From NCBI GenBank assembly GCA_964229545.1, contig CAXRDP010000057.1:1-47125 (forward strand): DNA of 47,125 nucleotides. Direction: 5' to 3'. This DNA comes from UBA724 sp964229545. Its GTDB lineage: Bacteria > Bacteroidota > Bacteroidia > Flavobacteriales > Flavobacteriaceae. Positions within the stretch are counted from its first letter, which is position 1. Each line of letters starts with the position of its first letter. Position numbers and translations under genes: made by a program. Below are positions 8,092 to 16,405 of the stretch, one piece after another. The notes below the pieces were generated by a model. That model saw nothing but the letters and a program-made list of their open reading frames with translations, was not told the DNA's origin and made no database searches.

Positions 8092-9606
8092 ATGCCCATT
8101 CCCCTACTGCACACCGTTCTCTCATGGTTTCTCAAAAAACGGGTACATCAAATCGAACTTTTCCTCAAATATCCCCATGAAGTCCAAGAAGAAGTCTTGC
8201 AGAAATTGGTGAGTCAAGCCAAAAACACGGTCTTTGGCAAAAAACACGGTTTTGGGTCTATTAACAGCTATAAGGATTTTGCCAATCAAGTGCCTTTGGC
8301 CACTTACGAGGACTTGGCGCATCTGATAGAACGCACACGAAAAGGAGAACAGAATTTGTTTTGGCCCACACCTATCAAATGGTTTGCCAAATCGAGTGGG
8401 ACAACGAATGCCAAAAGCAAGTTTATCCCCGTTTCCAAAGAATCACTCGAGGACTGTCATTTTAAGGGTGGTAAGGACATGTTGAGCCTCTACTTTAACA
8501 ACAACGAAGACTCTAAATTGTTTCAAGGAAAAGCGCTTCGTTTGGGTGGAAGTAAAGCGCTATACGAAGACAACAACACCTATTTTGGGGATCTGTCAGC
8601 CATCATAATCGACAATTTACCCCTTTGGGCCGAACTGGCCAGTACGCCCAGCCATAAGGTTTCGATGATGGACGAATGGGAATCAAAAATGGAGGCCATT
8701 GTAGCGGAATGCATAAATCAAGACATCACCTCATTGGCGGGGGTGCCTTCGTGGATGTTGGTCTTGTTGCAAAGGGTCTTGAAAGAATCGGGCAAAGAAA
8801 ATCTGGTGGAACTATGGCCCAATTTGGAGGTCTATTTTCATGGCGGGGTCAACTTTCAGCCCTACAGAAGAGAATATGAAGCTTTGTTTCCGAGTAAAAG
8901 ATTTCAGTATTATGAGATTTACAATGCCTCGGAGGGTTTTTTCGGTATCCAAGACCGCAACCATTCAGACGAAATGCTCCTGATGCTCGACTATGGTATT
9001 TTTTATGAGTTTATCCCTATGGACAGTTTTGGTAATGCCCAACAAAAAGCCGTCCGACTTTCAGAGGTTGTTGTGGGCGTATCCTACGCGGTGGTGATTT
9101 CTACCAACGCAGGTCTCTGGCGCTATTTGATAGGAGATACCATCCGCTTTACTTCAACCGACCCATACCGTTTTCGCATCACGGGTCGCACCAAACATCA
9201 CATCAATGTGTTTGGGGAAGAACTGGTCATAGAAAATGCAGAAACCGCCATGGCCAAAGTGTGTGAAAAACACCAAGCCACCGTGGCCGACTTTACGGCA
9301 GGTCCTGTTTTTATGGACGGTAATACGAAAGGTAAACACGAATGGATTATCGAATTTCACCAAAAGCCAGCAGACGTTGCATTGTTTGCAAAAGACTTAG
9401 ATGCAGAACTGCAAGCACTCAACTCTGACTACGAAGCCAAGCGCTATAAAAACATAACCTTGGCCCCACTGAGCCTGCATGTGGCACGAACCAACTTGTT
9501 CTATGACTGGCTTAAACAAAAAGGGAAGGTTGGGGGACAACACAAGGTACCACGCTTATCAAACACACGTGATTTTCTAGACAAACTACTGGAAATGAAT
9601 CGCTAA
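8092..9606 (+). CDS. GH3-family acyl-acid amido synthetase-like protein
   Basis: A 504-residue member of the GH3 auxin-responsive promoter family. In plants these ANL-superfamily enzymes adenylate jasmonate, IAA or other acids and join them to amino acids. The adenylation motifs are all present: SSGTT at residues 101-105, Y277-N-A-S-E281, and LWRYLIGDTIRF followed by TGRTKHHINVFGEELVIENAE near residues 340-380. The bacterial substrate is not known, and nothing next door names it. It has no signal peptide or membrane segment. It starts just upstream of, and divergent to, the DUF2797 gene, and its TAA interlocks with the clpX TAG (CTAA at 9603-9606). Confidence 0.88.
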   Translation: MPIPLLHTVLSWFLKKRVHQIELFLKYPHEVQEEVLQKLVSQAKNTVFGKKHGFGSINSYKDFANQVPLATYEDLAHLIERTRKGEQNLFWPTPIKWFAKSSGTTNAKSKFIPVSKESLEDCHFKGGKDMLSLYFNNNEDSKLFQGKALRLGGSKALYEDNNTYFGDLSAIIIDNLPLWAELASTPSHKVSMMDEWESKMEAIVAECINQDITSLAGVPSWMLVLLQRVLKESGKENLVELWPNLEVYFHGGVNFQPYRREYEALFPSKRFQYYEIYNASEGFFGIQDRNHSDEMLLMLDYGIFYEFIPMDSFGNAQQKAVRLSEVVVGVSYAVVISTNAGLWRYLIGDTIRFTSTDPYRFRITGRTKHHINVFGEELVIENAETAMAKVCEKHQATVADFTAGPVFMDGNTKGKHEWIIEFHQKPADVALFAKDLDAELQALNSDYEAKRYKNITLAPLSLHVARTNLFYDWLKQKGKVGGQHKVPRLSNTRDFLDKLLEMNR

Positions 9607-10829
9607 GAAACCGCTTTCAGGGTATGAAGTTTGGTCTTGTCGAGTTGGTTTTCGGCATAGCTTTTGGTGACCTTTAACACCTTTTCGTCTGTGCCGGGCA
9701 ATTCAAACATGGCATCGTTTAGAATGGCTTCGCACAATGACCGCAACCCACGTGCACCGAGTTTATATTCGACCGCCTTTTCCACTATATAATCCAAAGC
9801 TCCGCCTGTGATGCTAAACGAAATGTCATCTAAGGCAAACAAATGTTCGTACTGCTTGATGATGGCGTTTTTGGGTTCAGTCAGTATGGAACGTAAAGCC
9901 GCTTTGTCTAGGGGTTCCATATGCGTAATCACGGGCAAACGGCCAATGATTTCAGGGATCAGGCCAAAGGCTTTCAGGTCAGAAGGAACAATATAGGACA
10001 ACAAAGCGTTGCCGCTATAGTGATCGACTTTCTTGGCAGCACTGTAGCCCACCGACTGCATGTTGAGACGTTTGGAAATATGTTTATCAATACCATCAAA
10101 AGCACCACCGGCTATAAACAAAATGTGCTCGGTATTGATTTCAATAAATTTTTGATCAGGATGTTTTCTGCCTCCTTTTGGGGGCACATTGACCACGGTG
10201 CCTTCAAGGAGTTTGAGCAAGGCTTGTTGTACGCCTTCTCCCGACACATCGCGTGTGATAGAAGGGTTGTCGCTCTTACGGGCGATCTTGTCAATCTCAT
10301 CTATAAACACGATGCCTCTTTCGGCCTTGGCTTGGTCGTAATCAGCCGCCTGAAGCAATCGCGTGAGTATGCTTTCTACATCTTCTCCTACATAGCCTGC
10401 TTCGGTAAGCACCGTCGCATCTACGATGGCCAGTGGCACATTGAGCATCTTTGCAATGGTTTTGGCAACCAGAGTTTTTCCGGTGCCTGTTTCACCAACC
10501 ATGATGACATTGCTTTTTTGAATCTCGACCTCGTCGGCAGACTGGGTCAGGCGTTTGTAGTGGTTGTATACCGCCACAGACAACACACGCTTGGTGTATT
10601 CTTGCCCAATAACATAAGAATCCAAAAACGATTTGATTTGCTTGGGTTTGCGCAAGGCCACATCGTGTGGGCTTATCCCCGTAGATTCGTGTTGGGCTTC
10701 TTCTAATACAATGCCGTTGGCTTGCTCGATACAGCGGTCACAGATATGCGCGTCCAGACCTGCAATAAGCAAGTTGGTGTCGTCTTTCTTTTTACCACAA
10801 AAAGAGCAGCTAAGTTGGTCGTTGTCCAT
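9603..10829 (-). CDS. clpX: ATP-dependent Clp protease ATP-binding subunit ClpX
   Basis: A 408-residue AAA+ unfoldase that feeds substrates to ClpP. The N-terminal zinc domain has C8, C11, C30 and C33. Walker A is GETGTGKT, Walker B GIVFIDEIDKIA, the pore loop GYVGED, and RDVSGEGVQQALLKLLEG follows. The loop that docks ClpP, IGF or LGF in most ClpX, reads V260-G-Y262 here. The start lies five bases after the clpP stop, in the order tig-clpP-clpX seen in many bacteria, so all three are probably one transcript. The 3' end interlocks with the GH3 gene. Confidence 0.97.
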   Translation of the reverse strand: MDNDQLSCSFCGKKKDDTNLLIAGLDAHICDRCIEQANGIVLEEAQHESTGISPHDVALRKPKQIKSFLDSYVIGQEYTKRVLSVAVYNHYKRLTQSADEVEIQKSNVIMVGETGTGKTLVAKTIAKMLNVPLAIVDATVLTEAGYVGEDVESILTRLLQAADYDQAKAERGIVFIDEIDKIARKSDNPSITRDVSGEGVQQALLKLLEGTVVNVPPKGGRKHPDQKFIEINTEHILFIAGGAFDGIDKHISKRLNMQSVGYSAAKKVDHYSGNALLSYIVPSDLKAFGLIPEIIGRLPVITHMEPLDKAALRSILTEPKNAIIKQYEHLFALDDISFSITGGALDYIVEKAVEYKLGARGLRSLCEAILNDAMFELPGTDEKVLKVTKSYAENQLDKTKLHTLKAVS

Positions 10830-10834
10830 GGGGC

Positions 10835-11494
10835 TTAGTTTCTGAGCAATACCTCATCAATCATGCCATAGGTTTTGGCTTCGGGGGCTTTCATCCAATA
10901 GTCGCGGTCAGAGTCTTCATAGACCTTGTCGTAGGTCTGACCAGAGTGCTTGGCGATGATTTCGTACAATTCTTTTTTGAGTTTGAGAATTTCACGTGCG
11001 GTAATTTCTATATCAGACGCTTGTCCTTGTGCACCTCCCAAAGGCTGATGTATCATCACCCGAGAGTGGGTCAGGCCGGAACGCTTTCCTTCTTGACCGG
11101 CACACAATAGAACGGCAGCCATAGAAGCTGCGATTCCCGTACAAATAGTAGCCACGTCAGGGCCAATAAACTGCATGGTGTCATAGATACCCAAACCGGC
11201 ATACACACCTCCGCCCGGAGAGTTGATGTAAATCTGTATGTCTTTGGTCTTGTCTGTGCTCTCCAAAAACAGCAGTTGTGCCTGAATGATGTTGGCCACA
11301 CTGTCATTGATGGCGGTGCCGAGGAAGATAATCCTGTCCATCATCAAACGAGAGAAAACATCCATTTGCGCCACATTGAGCTGACGTTCTTCGATGATAT
11401 AAGGAGTCATGCTGCTGACCAACTGATCGTAGTACAAACTGTTGATCCCGTGGTGTTGGGTTGCGTATTTTTTAAATTCTTTGCCGTAGTCCAT
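10835..11494 (-). CDS. clpP: ATP-dependent Clp protease proteolytic subunit ClpP
   Basis: A 219-residue serine protease subunit. The catalytic triad is S124 (TGIAASMAA), H149 (VMIHQPLGG) and D198 (SDRDYWM); the spacings of 25 and 49 residues equal those of E. coli ClpP. The N-terminus is longer than in E. coli by about 13 residues and carries the IIEERQLNVAQMDVFSRLMMDR stretch region typical of Bacteroidota ClpP, part of which may be a propeptide. It lies 30 bases after tig and five before clpX. Confidence 0.97.
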   Translation of the reverse strand: MDYGKEFKKYATQHHGINSLYYDQLVSSMTPYIIEERQLNVAQMDVFSRLMMDRIIFLGTAINDSVANIIQAQLLFLESTDKTKDIQIYINSPGGGVYAGLGIYDTMQFIGPDVATICTGIAASMAAVLLCAGQEGKRSGLTHSRVMIHQPLGGAQGQASDIEITAREILKLKKELYEIIAKHSGQTYDKVYEDSDRDYWMKAPEAKTYGMIDEVLLRN

Positions 11495-11524
11495 GCTAAA
11501 TCTTAAGATATAAAGATAGGAAAA

Positions 11525-12844
11525 TTATGCTTTGTACGCTTCTTTTACAAAATCGTCATACTTGACCTTTTTCAGCTTGAGGTTGGCTTCAGCCTTAAAG
11601 AGGTCAATCATTTTTCGGCTCATCAGTTGGTCAGAGATTCGTTTGACCTCGTCTTGATTGCCCAAAATACGACCCGCAATGTCTTCCAACTCTTGGTCTG
11701 CCACATCGGCGCGGCCAAACTGCAGCATCTGGGTTTTGATCATGTCTTTGGCAAAAGTCTTGATTTGCTCCATGTCGATTTTGAGATCGTATTGAGATAC
11801 CAATTTCGACTCTATCAACTGGTAGCGAATGCCGCGCTCCGATTTTTCATATTCCAACGCTGCCTCCTCATCGCTAAGCACTTGCTCGCCCGCTTGCTGT
11901 ATCCACTTTCTTAAAAAAGCATCGGGCAATGAAAATTTGGTATTGTCTAAGAGATACTCCGTAACATCATTGAGCATCTTCTGGTCGGCTTGGGTAACAA
12001 ACTGCTTTTCGGCATCGGCTTTGAGTTTGGCCTTGAGCTCGGTGGCATTTTTGACCACATCTTTGCCCATGACTTTGTCAAAAAATTCTTGGTCCAAATC
12101 GGCCAATTCTCGTTTGTTGATTTCCTCGAGCGTGCAAGTCACCTCCACATTGAGTCCGTGTGCGCGGTCGTGATCCACACCCAACACATGCATCAGCTTG
12201 TGGTCGTCTTTAAACAAACCCTTAGTCTTGAGGGTGATTGCATCACCGACTTTGGCACCTATTAATTTTTTCTTTTGGGCAGCGCTTTTTACATCGTCCA
12301 CTGAAAATGTCGATTTTTTATCGATGTCCTCCCCAGCAAAAGTGGCTGTTAGCTCGGCAGCTGCCTCAACAGCTTCGAGGGGATGAAGACTGCCATACTG
12401 ACTACGCATACGCTCGATTTGGTCATCAATCATCTGCTTATCAGCTTCGACTTGATAGTGCGTGATGGCTTTGCGACCTTTGAGCTTAAGCTCAAATTCG
12501 GGGCTAAGACCCAACTCAAAATCAAAAGCCAAAGTGTCGGCTTTCCAGTCAAAATCTGTTTTTTCTACAGGAAGTGGGTTGCCCAACAAGGCCAATTGTT
12601 CTTTTCTGATATAGTTGGAAAGAGATTCTTGCAACATTTTGTTGACCTCATCGGCCTTAACGGCTTGTCCGTATTGTTTTCGAATGAGTCCCATCGGCAC
12701 GTTGCCTTTGCGGAAACCGGGGATATTGGCTCTTTTCTTGTACGAAGACAATACCGAATCGACTTTGGGGCCTAGGTCAGCCTGATCAATGGCAATGGTG
12801 ATTACAGCGTTTAGGGCATCTACGTCTTTGCGCGTTACTTGCAT
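11525..12844 (-). CDS. tig: Trigger factor, ribosome-associated chaperone
   Basis: A 439-residue chaperone that binds the ribosome exit tunnel and shields nascent chains. The ribosome-binding signature is visible as IPGFRKGNVPMGLIRKQYG near residues 38-57. The central FKBP-like region (about 150-235) is poorly conserved, as I recall for Bacteroidota trigger factors, so peptidyl-prolyl isomerase activity is doubtful. The rest is the helical C-terminal arm domain. It is the first gene of tig-clpP-clpX and has a good promoter match just upstream. Confidence 0.94.
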   Translation of the reverse strand: MQVTRKDVDALNAVITIAIDQADLGPKVDSVLSSYKKRANIPGFRKGNVPMGLIRKQYGQAVKADEVNKMLQESLSNYIRKEQLALLGNPLPVEKTDFDWKADTLAFDFELGLSPEFELKLKGRKAITHYQVEADKQMIDDQIERMRSQYGSLHPLEAVEAAAELTATFAGEDIDKKSTFSVDDVKSAAQKKKLIGAKVGDAITLKTKGLFKDDHKLMHVLGVDHDRAHGLNVEVTCTLEEINKRELADLDQEFFDKVMGKDVVKNATELKAKLKADAEKQFVTQADQKMLNDVTEYLLDNTKFSLPDAFLRKWIQQAGEQVLSDEEAALEYEKSERGIRYQLIESKLVSQYDLKIDMEQIKTFAKDMIKTQMLQFGRADVADQELEDIAGRILGNQDEVKRISDQLMSRKMIDLFKAEANLKLKKVKYDDFVKEAYKA

Positions 12845-12862
12845 AGCTTTTATTTAAGTGCG

Positions 12863-12893
12863 CAAAAGTAACTGATTTTAATAGGTTTGGCAA
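12863..12893 (-). promoter_or_regulatory. Bacteroidota-type promoter of tig-clpP-clpX
   Basis: Read on the minus strand, TTG (complement of 12891-12893) is followed by a 20-base spacer and TACTTTTG (complement of 12863-12870), an exact TAnnTTTG box. The box ends 18 bases before the tig ATG, giving a short leader. This is one of the two best promoter matches in the window and has the same spacer length as the ctaB promoter. Confidence 0.65.
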
Positions 12894-12919
12894 GTGGCTC
12901 CTCTACTACACCAAATAAG

Positions 12920-13687
12920 TCAAAAACCAATAAATTCTTGAATTGTAGCAGCAAAATCCACGGGGTTTTCGGCATGGAGCCAATGGCCAGCACGTGCTAG
13001 GGTACAAATTTGGGCTTGGGGAAATTGCGCATAGATTTGTGGGTGGTCTTGGGGTTGAACATAGTCCGAATTTTCTCCTCGAACAAAAAGCGCAGGGCCT
13101 TGATATGAATTTTCAGTAGGAAGGGCCTCCATCACTTGTTCTATTCGCTGTTGTAAAACCGGAACATTGGGGCGTAAAGCCAGGCGGTCGGGGGCAATCC
13201 GCATCAAGTTCTTTAGCAAAAATTGGCGTGTGGGCGCATCTGGGACATAGGTTGCCAGTCGGTTGTCAGCCTCTTGGCGCGAACTGGGGTGGTTTTGGTG
13301 TAAGTCCATCAAACCTGTCAAAATGGTTTGGTGGTGTACAGGATAGGCTCGAGGCGCCATATCAGCCACAATAAGTTTTTGTAACCGTTGCGGATAGGTA
13401 GTCGCATACCACATCGCCAACTTACCGCCCATCGAATGGCCTAAAAGCACAAAAGGTTGTAGGTTATGATGCGAGACATAATGCTCTAGGTCTGCGACCA
13501 TGTCGGGATAAGAAAATGTGTCACTGTGAAAACTGCGGCCATGGTTCCGCAAATCCAAAAGATGAACCTTAAAATGTGCTGCCCACGCCTTGGCATGGGT
13601 TTTCCAATTGTCCGACATCCCCAGAAGACCGTGTAATACCACCAAAGGTGGGCCTTGTCCTATGACTTGACTGTGAAGCAGGGTCAT
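12920..13687 (-). CDS. Alpha/beta hydrolase (YbfF-like esterase)
   Basis: A 255-residue cytoplasmic alpha/beta-fold hydrolase. The oxyanion-hole segment is VVLHGLLGMSDNW (residues 16-28), then DLRNHGRS typical of the YbfF/acyl-CoA esterase branch, and the nucleophile elbow G83-H-S85-M-G-G88. The C-terminal histidine is in ARAGHWLHAENP. The substrate is unknown; YbfF relatives hydrolyse short acyl esters and thioesters. It starts inside the pdxJ stop region (4-base ATGA overlap), so the two are co-translated. Confidence 0.85.
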   Translation of the reverse strand: MTLLHSQVIGQGPPLVVLHGLLGMSDNWKTHAKAWAAHFKVHLLDLRNHGRSFHSDTFSYPDMVADLEHYVSHHNLQPFVLLGHSMGGKLAMWYATTYPQRLQKLIVADMAPRAYPVHHQTILTGLMDLHQNHPSSRQEADNRLATYVPDAPTRQFLLKNLMRIAPDRLALRPNVPVLQQRIEQVMEALPTENSYQGPALFVRGENSDYVQPQDHPQIYAQFPQAQICTLARAGHWLHAENPVDFAATIQEFIGF

Positions 13688-14397
13688 ACGAGCTTGGCGC
13701 GGTATTGGTTGATTACATTTTCCAAGCCCATATACAAGGCCTCACAAATCAGCGCGTGGCCGATAGACACTTCCTGCAAATGTGGAATGTGTTGGTGGAA
13801 AAAGGCGATGTTTTGCAGATTGAGGTCATGACCCGCGTTGAGTCCCAATCCGACCTCATGGGCTTTTTCAGCTGCCACCACATAGGGGGCGATGGCCTGT
13901 TTGTGGTCATTGGGAAATTGCTGGGCATAGCCTTCGGTATAAAGCTCAATACGGTCTGTCCCTGTGGCTTTGGCACCCTCAACTTGTTTGGAATCCGGGT
14001 CCAAGAAAATCGAAGTTCGAATGCCATTGGATTTGAATTCTTGTATGACTTCTGTCAAAAAAGATTTGTGTTTGAGTGTGTCCCAGCCGGCATTGGAGGT
14101 GATGGCATCTTCAGCATCTGGAACAAGTGTCACCTGATCGGGCTTTACTGCTAACACCAAGTCGACAAACTTAGGAATCGGATTTCCTTCGATATTAAGT
14201 TCAGTTTGAACCACTTTTTTGAGGTCATGGGCGTCTTGGTAACGGATATGGCGCTCATCGGGTCGAGGATGTATGGTAATTCCCTGCCCGCCAAAAGCCT
14301 CTATGTCCTGGGCAGCTTGCACCAAATTAGGCATATTTCCGCCTCTGGCATTGCGAAGGGTGGCGATTTTGTTGATGTTGACGCTGAGGAAAGTCAT
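13684..14397 (-). CDS. pdxJ: Pyridoxine 5'-phosphate synthase
   Basis: A 237-residue TIM-barrel enzyme that condenses 3-amino-2-oxopropyl phosphate with 1-deoxyxylulose 5-phosphate to make pyridoxine 5'-phosphate in the DXP-dependent vitamin B6 pathway. Family-typical sequence includes SVNINKIATLRNARGG at the N-terminus, GITIHPRPDERHI near residues 40-52, and GHDLNLQNI and SIGHALICEALYMGLE towards the end. Length matches the family. It is followed by the alpha/beta hydrolase with a 4-base overlap and diverges from the small CBS-less gene. Confidence 0.96.
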   Translation of the reverse strand: MTFLSVNINKIATLRNARGGNMPNLVQAAQDIEAFGGQGITIHPRPDERHIRYQDAHDLKKVVQTELNIEGNPIPKFVDLVLAVKPDQVTLVPDAEDAITSNAGWDTLKHKSFLTEVIQEFKSNGIRTSIFLDPDSKQVEGAKATGTDRIELYTEGYAQQFPNDHKQAIAPYVVAAEKAHEVGLGLNAGHDLNLQNIAFFHQHIPHLQEVSIGHALICEALYMGLENVINQYRAKLV

Positions 14398-14407
14398 CTT
14401 TTTTTGG

Positions 14408-14415
14408 CAAAAATA
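14408..14415 (-). promoter_or_regulatory. candidate -7 box (TATTTTTG) for pdxJ
   Basis: The complement of these bases reads TATTTTTG, an exact TAnnTTTG match ten bases before the pdxJ start. The nearest TTG upstream on this strand is only 14 bases away, shorter than usual, so the match is partial. Confidence 0.35.
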
Positions 14416-14472
14416 AAACTAATATGGGGCAATGTCCCGATTTTTAGCTATTTTGCATAAAGAATCGCACTT

Positions 14473-14781
14473 ATGCACACTATCGCCTGTAACGAAACCA
14501 CTACTTGCTTGAGAATTGGGAAAAGCAAAACAGATTTTCTATTGTCTGAGCTTGTCCAAATTCTAGAGGCCAATCGAGTTGTGGTACATGGCATACAACT
14601 CTTAGCATCAGATGCCGATCATGTAGAAGTGCATATTGATGTTGAGGCGCATGAACTCAAGCACCTATTGCCTACCCTAAGGCGCTATGAGTACGCGATT
14701 TTGAGCGAGCATCAAGAGGACGAATGGCTTGAAAAGCTACAATCAAACGCTTCTTATCTGGATAAATACCTATCGATCTAA
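14473..14781 (+). CDS. Small conserved protein, C-terminal domain of a CBS-domain protein standing alone
   Basis: A 102-residue soluble protein. In Flavobacteriales I recall a CBS-domain protein of about 220 residues between pdxJ and nadK whose last 85 residues contain a short ACT-like region ending in RRYxY-I ... YLxKYL. This protein has just that part: VVVHGIQLLASDADHVEVHI, LRRYEYAILSEHQ and SYLDKYLSI at the end. The two CBS motifs, which would bind adenosyl ligands, are missing, and the space upstream is taken by pdxJ on the other strand. It is followed nine bases later by nadK. The similarity is from memory, so function is open; a nucleotide-sensing partner for NAD kinase is only a guess. 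Confidence 0.7.
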   Translation: MHTIACNETTTCLRIGKSKTDFLLSELVQILEANRVVVHGIQLLASDADHVEVHIDVEAHELKHLLPTLRRYEYAILSEHQEDEWLEKLQSNASYLDKYLSI

Positions 14782-14790
14782 GCAGCCCAC

Positions 14791-15657
14791 ATGAAGATTG
14801 CTGTGTATAGCTTACTCAATTCTGAAGCTTGCCAACAAACTGTAAAAAATTTTGTGACCCACGTCCAAACATTGGACTTTGAGGTGGCCTATGAAACACG
14901 CATTGCGGATTGGGTTGGCAATGGTGATGATGGCAAAGTTTTTACCTCATACGACGATCTAGACAAAGAGACCGATTTGTTTTTTTCTATCGGGGGCGAT
15001 GGCACCCTACTCAGATCCGTTGAATATATACAAGACTCTGGTATTCCGGTGATTGGTATCAATACCGGACGATTGGGCTTTTTAGCAACTGTCAACAAAG
15101 AAGACTTGGCAAAAGCCTTGGAGGCATTGGCTGCGGGTGCCTATACAACCGAGCCTCGGACTTTGCTACAGGTTGCTGTTGAAGGAGACACCACTCCCGA
15201 CTTGCCATTGGCGCTCAACGAAGTGACTGTAGGGAGAAAAAATACCACTGCCATGATCACCATCCATACACAAATCAATGGAGAAAAACTCAACTCCTAT
15301 TGGGCCGATGGTTTTATTGTGGCCACCCCTACTGGCTCCACTGGATACTCGCTAAGCAATGGCGGACCTCTGATTGACCCTGGAAGTCAGTCATTTGTGC
15401 TAACCCCCATCGCACCACACAACCTCAACGCCCGCCCTTTGGTTATTTCAGACGATGTTGTGGTGAGCTTGAGCGTAGAGAGCCGAGAAGCAGATCATTT
15501 GCTGTCTTTGGATTCACGTATTTACTCCATTCCATCTGGAAAACGCATTCGTATCAATAAAGCCCCCTTTGCACTGAATCTGGCACGCCTAAAGTCCGAT
15601 AGTTTTTATAAAACCCTTCGTAGCAAACTGCACTGGGGGAAAGATCGTCGAAACTGA
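14791..15657 (+). CDS. nadK: NAD kinase
   Basis: A 288-residue cytosolic enzyme that phosphorylates NAD+ to NADP+. The catalytic GGDG motif is at residues 68-71 (SIGGDGTLLRSV), followed by the NAD-binding GRLGFLATV and, in the C-terminal half, ATPTGSTGYSLSNGGP and ITPIAPHNLNARP-type sequence. Length is normal. It follows the CBS-less gene by nine bases and precedes the PorG-like gene, the neighbourhood seen in other Flavobacteriales. Confidence 0.97.
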   Translation: MKIAVYSLLNSEACQQTVKNFVTHVQTLDFEVAYETRIADWVGNGDDGKVFTSYDDLDKETDLFFSIGGDGTLLRSVEYIQDSGIPVIGINTGRLGFLATVNKEDLAKALEALAAGAYTTEPRTLLQVAVEGDTTPDLPLALNEVTVGRKNTTAMITIHTQINGEKLNSYWADGFIVATPTGSTGYSLSNGGPLIDPGSQSFVLTPIAPHNLNARPLVISDDVVVSLSVESREADHLLSLDSRIYSIPSGKRIRINKAPFALNLARLKSDSFYKTLRSKLHWGKDRRN

Positions 15658-15715
15658 AACAATAAAATGCAGTTGTTTGGGTTTGTAAAATGGATTGGAT
15701 TCTAATAAGATTTTT

Positions 15716-16402
15716 TTGAACATTCGATATTTCATTGTTGCGTTGATAGGAATGCAAACCCTGTTTGGGCAGATGCATGAGTTGGGGATACACCTCAATG
15801 CCACCAACTATATTGGTGAGGTGGGCGCAACTAAGTATGTCAATCCAAATCCAAGTCAAATAGGGTATGGATTGTTTTATAAAAGAAATTTTACCACACG
15901 CCTTGCGCTTCGGGCAGAATTGGGGTTTGCCAATATTGCTGCCAACGACCAAGACGCTTCAGAACCAAGTCGTGTGGCACGTGGATTGTCTTTTGAAAAT
16001 AACCTCGCTTATGGTGCTGCTATTTTTGAATTTAACTATTTGGATTTTGATTTGAGCAGTTTGGAACATACTTGGACTCCCTATTTGTTTTTAGGTGTAG
16101 GGTATCACACGTTCCATGATTTGTTTTACGAGCTCGGAAATCTTGAAGCTCAATCATACCGAAATGAATCTGCTTGGGGCATCCCTTTTGGCTTCGGGAT
16201 TAAGACAAAGTTTTCACCCTATTTGGTGTTGGGCGCAGAACTAAAAGCGATGTATAGTTTAAGCGACAACTTAGATGGAAGTTTTCCTACCTTTGGCATC
16301 AGCAAAGGCGGATTTAATACCCGATTGAGTAATGATTGGGTAATGTTTACAGGAGTTACATTAAGTTATTCGTTTGGTCGACCGCCATGTTATTGCAACT
16401 AG
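15716..16402 (+). CDS. DUF6089/PorG-like outer-membrane protein of the type IX secretion system
   Basis: About 228 residues: signal peptide (to about MQTLFGQ) followed by a beta-rich outer-membrane barrel, starting MHELGIHLNATNYIGEVGATKYVNPN and ending in alternating polar/hydrophobic strands. The N-terminal pattern (HELG ... NY-GD/E-VG ... Y) is that of DUF6089. In Porphyromonas gingivalis the T9SS gene porG sits directly before uppS, omp85 and two ompH genes; the same order holds here, which supports the call. There is no usable ATG: possible starts are TTG at 15716 (preferred, neat signal peptide) or TTG at 15695. An ATG at 15690 is one base out of frame because of a T7 run at 15711-15717. 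Confidence 0.78.
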   Translation: MNIRYFIVALIGMQTLFGQMHELGIHLNATNYIGEVGATKYVNPNPSQIGYGLFYKRNFTTRLALRAELGFANIAANDQDASEPSRVARGLSFENNLAYGAAIFEFNYLDFDLSSLEHTWTPYLFLGVGYHTFHDLFYELGNLEAQSYRNESAWGIPFGFGIKTKFSPYLVLGAELKAMYSLSDNLDGSFPTFGISKGGFNTRLSNDWVMFTGVTLSYSFGRPPCYCN

Positions 16403-16405
16403 ATT

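Noticed and set aside
9921..10706. 261-codon open frame on the plus strand opposite clpX
   Set aside because: Fully antisense to an unmistakable clpX; the translation shows no family features.
15690..15719. Frameshifted pseudogene call for the PorG-like gene
   Set aside because: The downstream frame is intact and a TTG gives a normal signal peptide, so a working gene is more likely; kept as a finding instead.
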